A stretch of 10,611 bases of DNA, taken from Actinomycetota bacterium (GTDB taxonomy: Bacteria > Actinomycetota > CADDZG01 > WHSQ01). Below, in pieces: positions 6,195-10,611 of this stretch. The stretch lies in assembly GCA_016781115.1 (NCBI GenBank), contig JADDQX010000070.1:1-10611 (forward strand), read 5' to 3'. The notes under the pieces were generated by a model. It had not been told where the DNA came from. It did no database searches and saw only the letters and a program-made list of their open reading frames with translations. Positions within the stretch are counted from its first letter, which is position 1. Each line of letters starts with the position of its first letter. A program made the position numbers and the translations under genes.

Positions 6195-7290
6195 TCTTGA
6201 ACGCGAGATCCGAAACCAGCTGGAGCGGGTTGCAGACGAGGCGCGTCTGCATCCTGAGCATGAAGCTCACACGCTGAGGAGGATCAGAAGACGCAGGAAG
6301 AACAGCGCGGTCTTGGGCAGCGCCCTCGCACTGGTGTTTGTGGGGGGTCTTGCTGCACTGGTCGTCTGGCAGCCGCCGGCGAGAGACGAGGTCCCGCGGC
6401 AGGATGACCGACACCCGCACCAGCTGCAGGTCGAGACACAGACCCTGGCGGTCGGGGATCAACCGATCGCGCTGGCTCTCGACGACAGCTCGCTCTGGGT
6501 AACCACAGGCCGTGACCGCGCTCTTCTACGCATCACAGATGGCCGGGTCGAACGCTCCTTCGCTGGTGGTGGTGTGGCCCTAGACGTGGAAGACGGTCGC
6601 GTATGGCAAACACGAGGGGGCGACGGAGGAGAGCCCGATGGTGAGCTGACAGCGACAAACACGCGCACCGGCGAGGTGGTCCAACGAGTCACCTTCGTAG
6701 GCGAGAGTCCATATGGGGTAGATGTAGCTCCTGAGGGCGTCTTCGTTGCGCTGAATGGAGGCGATCTAGCGCGCGTTCATCCCGGCGGCGACGAGTACAT
6801 GCGCATCTCTCTGGGGAGAGGGCTCACCAATGTCGTCGCGGCGGACGGGACGGTTTGGGTGTCACAGCCCACCGAAGGAGTCGTCTGGCGAGTCGTGGTT
6901 AAAGGCGGCGATTACGAGACCAGGCCCATCGATCTCAGGGAACAGCTCGACGGGCAGAGTTGTCCGCAGGGATCAGCTGCTTACCGCGACCTTGTGTGGA
7001 TAGCGGATCCCTGCTCGGCCAGCCTGTGGGTCCTCAACGGCAGCGGCGACGTGGTCGAGAGGATCTCGGACGTGGGAGCCAAGCCGGCGGACGTCGCGGC
7101 CGGTGGGCGCTACGTCTATGTTTCGAGCTTCCGACGCGATCACGTCGTGACGATCATCGATCAGAAGACACGACAGGTGCTCGCGTCGGCCGAAGCGGGT
7201 GAAGGTCCCTCCTCGATCGTGGCCGACGCGACCGGAGCGTGGGTGGCGAATAGCGAGGAACAGTCGCTCACGCGGATCACACTGCCGTGA
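6187..7290 (+). CDS. Membrane anti-sigma/sensor-like protein with a seven-repeat beta-propeller
   Basis: A 367-residue partner of the second sigma factor. Residues 1-40 are cytosolic (LEREIRNQLERVADEARLH, then RRIRRRRK), 41-61 form one TM helix, and 62-367 are exported. The exported part shows about seven repeats of a YncE/NHL-like propeller, starting near residues 90, 128, 172, 212, 261, 297 and 338, with the pattern G-x-x-P ... D/A ... VWV ... L-x-R-I (GDQPIALALDDSSLWVT, GESPYGVDVAPEGVFVA, GAKPADVAAGGRYVYVS, GEGPSSIVADATGAWVA). C259 and C276 may form a disulfide. ATG 6187 overlaps the sigma stop by 8 bases and has AAGGA at 6174-6178. There is no zinc anti-sigma motif; the anti-sigma role is inferred from gene order and topology. 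A ligand- or protein-binding sensor role is likewise inference. Confidence 0.82.
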   Translation: MPDLEREIRNQLERVADEARLHPEHEAHTLRRIRRRRKNSAVLGSALALVFVGGLAALVVWQPPARDEVPRQDDRHPHQLQVETQTLAVGDQPIALALDDSSLWVTTGRDRALLRITDGRVERSFAGGGVALDVEDGRVWQTRGGDGGEPDGELTATNTRTGEVVQRVTFVGESPYGVDVAPEGVFVALNGGDLARVHPGGDEYMRISLGRGLTNVVAADGTVWVSQPTEGVVWRVVVKGGDYETRPIDLREQLDGQSCPQGSAAYRDLVWIADPCSASLWVLNGSGDVVERISDVGAKPADVAAGGRYVYVSSFRRDHVVTIIDQKTRQVLASAEAGEGPSSIVADATGAWVANSEEQSLTRITLP

Positions 7291-7368
7291 AGAAGACGCA
7301 CGACGAGCCGCCAACTCTAAGGCGGGGGCCGGAACTGCACGCACTTCTCCGCCATCCCTTTGTTCCGC

Positions 7369-7401
7369 GCTACTTACTCGCGCAGCTTCGCACTAAGTAG
7401 C
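7369..7401. terminator. Hairpin between convergent genes, candidate bidirectional terminator
   Basis: Arms GCTACTTA (7369-7376) and TAAGTAGC (7394-7401) are a perfect 8-bp inverted repeat; inside, GCG (7380-7382) can pair with CGC (7389-7391). It sits between the end of the propeller gene (7290) and the converging stop of the secreted-protein gene (7411), where a shared terminator is expected. No T-run is present on either strand. The rest of 7291-7410 shows nothing. Confidence 0.4.
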
Positions 7402-7410
7402 CTCGCCCCG

Positions 7411-7938
7411 TCAGTTGATCGAGAAAGAGGCAGAACCTCGTAGGTAGGTCGGCGCCTCGATGGAACCCGTCAGCCGCCACTCGAACTGAACCTGCCTCTT
7501 GGAGCCTCCTCCGAACATCGACCCACCACCCATATAGGTGACGCCGGGCTTCAAGGTGTCGCGCATGGTGATCCAGGGCCACCACCGGCCGCCCTTCTCC
7601 CGGAAACGGAACGATTCCGTCAGAACGATGTCCTTGCCCAGCTCGTTGTGGTTCTCGAGCTCGTACTCGTGCTCGAAGCGAGCTCGCTTGCCAGCGGTGG
7701 TGAACGGGGTCAGCCACGAAGCCGTAAATGTCGTTCCTGCCTCAACGAGATGCCCCCCGACGAACGCCAGATCGACCGAGCGGCCGTCCCCGCTTTCGGT
7801 CCAGTGCCCTTGAAGCGTCGAGGCGGGAAGACCCCGTGTCTCAGATCGCCAAGTCGGACCGGGCTGTCGAGCATGGGCGACCTGCGGGATCAACAAGACG
7901 GACGCCACCGCGACGATGATCAAGCGTGCGAAAGCCAT
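7411..7938 (-). CDS. Secreted beta-rich hypothetical protein, 175 aa
   Basis: The N terminus MAFARLIIVAVASVLLIP plus an AHA cleavage site at residues 21-23 forms a clear Sec signal peptide. The mature part has about 152 residues, no cysteine, many aromatics and alternating beta-type segments (VDLAFVGGHLVEAG, FTASWLTPF, VQFEWRLTGSI), and a Gly-rich turn (MGGGSMFGGGS). ATG 7938 is chosen because it sets the signal peptide at the N terminus; the frame is open upstream to 8187, but that part (GPPTPCDVAGHRGRVSR and following) does not look like protein that would precede a signal peptide. There is no strong ribosome site. No domain is recognised. It converges on the second sigma module, so it is not in its operon, but an envelope link is possible. 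Confidence 0.7.
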   Translation of the reverse strand: MAFARLIIVAVASVLLIPQVAHARQPGPTWRSETRGLPASTLQGHWTESGDGRSVDLAFVGGHLVEAGTTFTASWLTPFTTAGKRARFEHEYELENHNELGKDIVLTESFRFREKGGRWWPWITMRDTLKPGVTYMGGGSMFGGGSKRQVQFEWRLTGSIEAPTYLRGSASFSIN

Positions 7939-8337
7939 GGCGACAACGTTCGCCTTCGGCCTGCCGAGGACCTGCTTCGTCACAACTGCAGTGGAAGCCC
8001 AGATCGGCAATGGTCCGTAGCACACGGAACCCTGCTGCGCGATTTTGAACTCGATCCGCATAGGGACTATCAGCCGCGGAGCCTCGGGTGAGGTGTCCAC
8101 TATGCTCCGCGACACCCGTCCACGATGGCCCGCGACATCACATGGTGTCGGAGGGCCGAGTCGAACCATCAGTACACGCCGCAGCAAGACTCACGACACG
8201 TGGTGCGTCATTGACTGTCAGCAAGTCCAGGCACGGGAGTAGGACCCACAGGACCGCCGCCCGCGGTCGGTGACCCGCTACGGGGGCCCGCCGAAGCGCG
8301 TGCCGTACGACGCGTACTGCTGATCCTCTTCTAGCTC
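7939..8337. other. Non-coding stretch with several inverted repeats
   Basis: No convincing gene on either strand. The strongest structure is at 8127-8157: GGCCC + CGACA on the left pairs with TGTCG + GGGCC on the right around an 8-base loop, with a small internal bulge. GACACC (8111-8116) can pair with GGTGTC either upstream (8092-8097) or downstream (8144-8149), so alternative folds are possible. GTACG (8305-8309) and CGTAC (8313-8317) form a small hairpin about 20 bases past the stop of the 81-aa gene on the minus strand, perhaps its terminator. Confidence 0.4.
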
Positions 8338-8583
8338 TTAGCGGAGGCGGGGACCGCCGACCTGCCGGGCAGCGAGCCCGCGGGCGATCGGGATCCCAAC
8401 GAACCGCGCGGTGCGCGTGCAGCTACCTTCGTAGCAGCCGTCGACGAACGGCGCCCACACCGCCGCGTCGGGTGCGATGGAGACATCGATGAACTCCCGG
8501 TTGGCAGCGCAGCTCCCGGTCCAACAACGGCCGTCCAGCGGCTGGCGCTTGTCGTTGACCGCGGTGGCTACTGTTTGTGTCAT
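8338..8583 (-). CDS. 81-aa protein with a 30-residue CxxGSC repeat, hypothetical
   Basis: The product contains two copies of a 30-residue unit: CWTGSC at residues 20-25 and CYEGSC at 50-55, each followed by Phe (31, 61) and an Ile-Ala pair (36-37, 66-67). The DNA of the copies has diverged, so the repeat is kept at protein level, and the codons from about residue 12 onward end mostly in G or C, as expected of genes here. These points favour a real gene. The four cysteines in two CxxxxC pairs could form disulfides or bind a metal. There is no signal peptide or TM segment. ATG 8583 overlaps the oppositely oriented acetyltransferase start by 2 bases; a longer frame to 8754 would be antisense to that gene and is rejected. 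It may be a truncated remnant of a longer repeat protein. No family recognised. Confidence 0.5.
   Translation of the reverse strand: MTQTVATAVNDKRQPLDGRCWTGSCAANREFIDVSIAPDAAVWAPFVDGCYEGSCTRTARFVGIPIARGLAARQVGGPRLR
8569..8574 (+). promoter_or_regulatory. Leaderless-type -10 box for the AAC(3) gene
   Basis: TACTGT, then 7 bases, then ATG 8582. It matches TANNNT at leaderless spacing, and there is no Shine-Dalgarno sequence. TTGACC at 8555-8560 is too close (8 bases) to be its -35. The box lies inside the opposite-strand 81-aa gene. Confidence 0.45.
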
Positions 8584-9412
8584 GTCTGAAGAACTGGTGA
8601 GTCCAGCTCCGGTTACGAGAAGCGAACTGGTCCGGCAACTTGCGGACGTGGGAGTGAAAGCGGGCTCGGTTCTGATGGTCCACTGCAGCCTGAGCTCGCT
8701 CGGGCATGTAATCGGCGGCGCGGACACGGTCGTGACCGCGCTACTGGAGACCATTGCGCCGTCGGGAACCCTTGTCGCAATGACGGGATGGGACCACGAC
8801 CCTTATCACCTGAACGAATGGCCCGAGCAGAGACGGGAGGCATACCGGCGCGATCCCCCGCTGTTCGACCCGGACCTGTCTGAGGCGGTGAGAGAGTACG
8901 GCCGTCTTGCCGAACGTATTCGCACGTGGCGCGGCGCACACCACAGCTCGCATCCTGAAGCGCGGTTCTCCGCCATCGGTCGGCGCGCCCCATGGATCAC
9001 GGACAACCAACCTTGGGACCATCCGGGAGGCCCAGGTTCACCGCTCGCGAAGCTCGTGGAAGCCGATGGGTCGGTCCTCATGCTCGGTGCGCCGCTAAAC
9101 ACGCTCACGGTTCTCCATCATGCGGAGGAACTCGCCGAGGTTCCCAACAAGATCGAAGTGACCTATTCCGTCCCAGTCAGAGCAGCCGGAACGGTGGAAT
9201 GGCGGGATGTCCACGACATAGATACATCGAAGGGCGCATTCCCCTACGAAAAGGTGGTCTGCGATCGGGATGCGTTTGAAGTAATCGCCGAAGAAGCGTT
9301 GGCCTCAGGCATCGGCGTTGTAGGCAACGTTGGGGCCAGCACGAGCCACGTCTTTCCCGCAGAGGACTTGGTCCATTTCGCGGTCGCCTGGATGGAGAAG
9401 CATTTCTCATAG
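8582..9412 (+). CDS. AAC(3)-family aminoglycoside/antibiotic N-acetyltransferase
   Basis: A soluble 276-residue enzyme of the antibiotic N-acetyltransferase family, which uses acetyl-CoA to acetylate the 3-amino group of 2-deoxystreptamine aminoglycosides. Signatures, in order: LMVHCSLSSLG (31-41), TLVAMTGWDHDPY (63-75), the HSSHPEARFSAIG block (121-133) around the conserved active-site HP, LGAPLNTLTVLHHAE (168-182), VPNK and the terminal DLVHFAVAWMEKHF (262-275). By eye it is closest to the AAC(3)-II/III/VI group, not AAC(3)-IV. Length is normal and all motifs are intact. ATG 8582 is preferred to the in-frame ATG 8477: it has a -10 box at leaderless distance, and the family N terminus begins there. 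An inverted repeat 10 bases after the stop suggests a single-gene transcript. Whether it confers resistance is unknown. Confidence 0.93.
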   Translation: MSEELVSPAPVTRSELVRQLADVGVKAGSVLMVHCSLSSLGHVIGGADTVVTALLETIAPSGTLVAMTGWDHDPYHLNEWPEQRREAYRRDPPLFDPDLSEAVREYGRLAERIRTWRGAHHSSHPEARFSAIGRRAPWITDNQPWDHPGGPGSPLAKLVEADGSVLMLGAPLNTLTVLHHAEELAEVPNKIEVTYSVPVRAAGTVEWRDVHDIDTSKGAFPYEKVVCDRDAFEVIAEEALASGIGVVGNVGASTSHVFPAEDLVHFAVAWMEKHFS

Positions 9413-9421
9413 AGTGGCGAG

Positions 9422-9438
9422 GCCCGGACGAACCGGGC
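9422..9438 (+). terminator. Hairpin terminator candidate after AAC(3)
   Basis: GCCCGG (9422-9427) and CCGGGC (9433-9438) form a perfect 6-bp GC stem with a 5-base loop, starting 10 bases after the stop codon at 9412. There is no T-run, as in the U-less terminators reported in actinobacteria. Its position is the main support. Confidence 0.45.
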
Positions 9439-9502
9439 GCTCCGAGCTGTCCGGCGGTAGGGATCCCGCGGCGGCGCTGAGGAGAGTGATCCCCGCGCCC
9501 CC

Positions 9503-9508
9503 TACGAT
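9503..9508 (+). promoter_or_regulatory. Leaderless-type -10 box for the phosphotransferase
   Basis: TACGAT, then 6 bases, then GTG 9515. It fits TANNNT with the transcription start at the start codon. No Shine-Dalgarno sequence or clear -35 is seen. Confidence 0.45.
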
Positions 9509-9514
9509 CAGAAT

Positions 9515-10390
9515 GTGATGGGCCGCATGCACCGAGATGAAATCGACATCAGCCAAGCCCTCGTGCGGTGCCTCCTCGAGGAACAATTCCCGAAGTGGGC
9601 GGAGCTGTCGCTGCGGCGGATCGAGCCTGCAGGGACCGACAACGCGATCTTTCGACTCGGGGACGACTTGTGCGTCCGCCTACCTCGACACGAGGGACCG
9701 ACAAAACCGGGTGGCAAGGAGATTGAATGGTTGCCGAGGCTGGCGCCACTGCTCCCAGTCGACATCCCTGTACCGGTAGCGCAGGGCAGCCCCACCGAGT
9801 CCTACCCGTGGTACTGGGACATATATACGTGGGTGCACGGAACGACCACCTCCATGAAGGCCATCGACACGATCCAGGCAGCACGCGACCTGTGCGAGCT
9901 CCTCTCGTCCCTTCAGTCACTAAATCCCATGGGCGCACCACCAGGACGCGGGATCGCTCTGGCCGAACGCGACGAGGCGATGCGCTATTGGTTCGCGAGG
10001 TTCGAAGGCGACCAGTCCGTGCTCGAGGAATGGCAGCGTGCCGTTGCCGCCCCAGCATGGGACGGTCCGCCGACGTGGCACCACGGCGATCTCGACGTCC
10101 GTAATTGGGTCGTGCGCCAGGGTCGCATCGCTGGAGTGATCGACTGGGCATCGATGGGGGTCGGCGACCCAGCGTGCGACCTCATGGTCGCGTGGAAGCT
10201 GCACTCAGCCGACGCGCGCGACGTCTTCAGGGAAACGCTTCAGGTGGACCACGCTACCTGGCAACGCGCCCGCGGCTGGGCGCTGTCACAAGCTGTCGCG
10301 ATACTTGCGTACTACACGCCGGAGAACAATCCGATCCTCTTTCGCGAGGCTGAGCATTGGCTCGAGCTCATACTTAGCGAACGAACGTGA
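9515..10390 (+). CDS. Aminoglycoside/macrolide-type phosphotransferase (APH family)
   Basis: A 291-residue kinase-fold phosphotransferase of the APH/choline kinase superfamily, expected to transfer phosphate from ATP to a hydroxyl of a small molecule. The N lobe has DNAIFRLGDDLCVRLPRH; the usual ATP-binding lysine position appears as Arg55 in VRLPR, a form I know from a common actinobacterial subgroup, with E69 or E71 as partner. The hinge includes YPWYWDIYTWVHG. The catalytic loop is HHGDLDVRNW (D192, N197) and the Mg2+ motif IDWASMGVGDPACDL (D210). Substrate is unknown: aminoglycoside, macrolide or other. GTG 9515 is chosen for its -10 box; ATG 9518 is the next codon. It follows the AAC(3) gene by 102 bases but has its own likely promoter. 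Coding-like sequence continues in frame after its TGA. Confidence 0.9.
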   Translation: MMGRMHRDEIDISQALVRCLLEEQFPKWAELSLRRIEPAGTDNAIFRLGDDLCVRLPRHEGPTKPGGKEIEWLPRLAPLLPVDIPVPVAQGSPTESYPWYWDIYTWVHGTTTSMKAIDTIQAARDLCELLSSLQSLNPMGAPPGRGIALAERDEAMRYWFARFEGDQSVLEEWQRAVAAPAWDGPPTWHHGDLDVRNWVVRQGRIAGVIDWASMGVGDPACDLMVAWKLHSADARDVFRETLQVDHATWQRARGWALSQAVAILAYYTPENNPILFREAEHWLELILSERT

Positions 10391-10468
10391 AGGTACGTCA
10401 ACGCCATCGAGGAACCGGAGCTGCTCGCCGATGACATAGTCGAGTTTGTCGAGGGGATCGACTGGTGA
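10391..10468 (+). pseudogene. Coding-like remnant after the phosphotransferase stop
   Basis: The same frame continues for 25 codons past the TGA at 10388-10390, with an acidic, well-formed sequence (VNAIEEPELLADDIVEF, then VEGIDW) and GC-rich third positions, and stops at TGA 10466-10468. That stop overlaps the GTG of the next gene by 4 bases (GTGA), the classic layout of coupled genes. No normal start exists within it. GTG 10387 overlaps the upstream stop in the same GTGA manner but is in another frame and runs to only 15 codons; one base fewer near 10393 would join it to this frame. It may therefore be a frameshifted small gene, or the phosphotransferase tail cut off by a nonsense codon. 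Confidence 0.35.
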
Positions 10469-10611
10469 CCTCCCAGGATGACAGCGCAGCTCGAAAGGAA
10501 ATCGAGACCCTCGAGGTCGAGATCCTCGAGTGTGTGCGCGACAGGAACACCGCACGTCTCGATCAGCTTCTGGGCGACGACTTCACTCTGACCACCGGAA
10601 GACCGGGGACC
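10465..10611 (+). CDS. NTF2-like/DUF4440 family protein, 3'-truncated by window edge
   Basis: The first 49 residues are visible. After a short N terminus (MTSQDDSARKE), a helix ETLEVEILECVRDRNTARLDQ leads to LLGDDFTLTTGRPG, the hallmark start of DUF4440/SnoaL-like cone-fold proteins, in which an amphipathic helix is followed by a strand carrying ddF. Such proteins include small-molecule isomerases and steroid- or polyketide-processing enzymes, but most are of unknown function. GTG 10465 has GAGGGG at 10451-10456, 8 bases upstream, and overlaps the stop of the preceding remnant by 4 bases, implying translation in step with upstream sequence. Family assignment rests on the N-terminal third only. 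Confidence 0.7.
   Translation, partial: MTSQDDSAARKEIETLEVEILECVRDRNTARLDQLLGDDFTLTTGRPGT

Noticed and set aside
7648..8091. 147-residue plus-strand frame
   Set aside because: Antisense to the signal-peptide-bearing secreted protein; low-quality composition.
8150..8175. Sequence resembling a tRNA T-arm (GAGTCGAACC)
   Set aside because: No cloverleaf, acceptor stem or anticodon arm can be formed on either strand.
7939..8187. N-terminal extension of the 7411-7938 secreted protein
   Set aside because: Would bury a complete signal peptide inside the protein; the extension has no recognisable structure.
8477..8581. Longer start of the AAC(3) gene
   Set aside because: Adds 35 residues not expected for the family and is antisense to the Cys-repeat protein; ATG 8582 has a spaced -10 box.
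8584..8754. Longer start of the Cys-repeat protein
   Set aside because: Antisense to the well-supported AAC(3) N terminus; Ser/Thr-rich shadow composition.
9549..10151. 200-residue minus-strand frame
   Set aside because: Antisense shadow of the phosphotransferase, which carries all catalytic motifs.

Overview
The window is GC-rich with dense, short intergenic gaps, GTG as well as ATG starts, ECF sigma/membrane-protein pairs and several probable leaderless promoters. This points to an Actinomycetota bacterium, probably an environmental lineage. That assignment is inference from style; there is no rRNA or other marker gene. No tRNA, rRNA, CRISPR array, transposase or integrase was seen.

Layout. 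Bases 1-388 hold the 3' part of a GNAT acetyltransferase. Bases 421-2353 are a sparse stretch of small minus-strand genes: a 68-aa two-helix membrane protein with a possible 47-aa ORF behind it, a 180-aa secreted protein, a previously uncalled 51-aa protein with a leaderless-type promoter, and a 97-aa three-helix membrane protein. Bases 2494-3057 encode a zinc-containing HAD-IIIA phosphatase (GmhB type). Bases 3118-7290 are the core: two successive ECF sigma factor + single-pass membrane protein modules. Each membrane gene starts inside the last 8 bases of its sigma gene, with the same junction geometry. The two membrane proteins share a layout (short cytosolic segment, Arg-rich patch, one TM helix) but have unrelated exported domains: a duplicated cysteine-paired beta domain plus a C-terminal domain in the first, and a seven-repeat beta-propeller in the second. 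They are best read as anti-sigma/sensor proteins.

A convergent gap with a hairpin (7369-7401) separates these from a minus-strand secreted protein (7411-7938). After a 400-base non-coding stretch rich in inverted repeats comes a minus-strand 81-aa protein with a 30-residue Cys repeat. It lies head to head with an AAC(3)-type antibiotic N-acetyltransferase (8582-9412). An aminoglycoside/macrolide-type phosphotransferase (9515-10390) follows, then a short coding-like remnant and the start of an NTF2/DUF4440-like protein that runs off the window.

How they may work together. The two sigma modules probably convert separate envelope signals into transcription. The GNAT, AAC(3) and phosphotransferase genes are typical chromosomal detoxification or self-protection enzymes, but their substrates cannot be read from sequence. 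The phosphatase, AAC(3), phosphotransferase and 51-aa genes share a TANNNT box 6-7 bases before the start codon, so leaderless expression looks common here.
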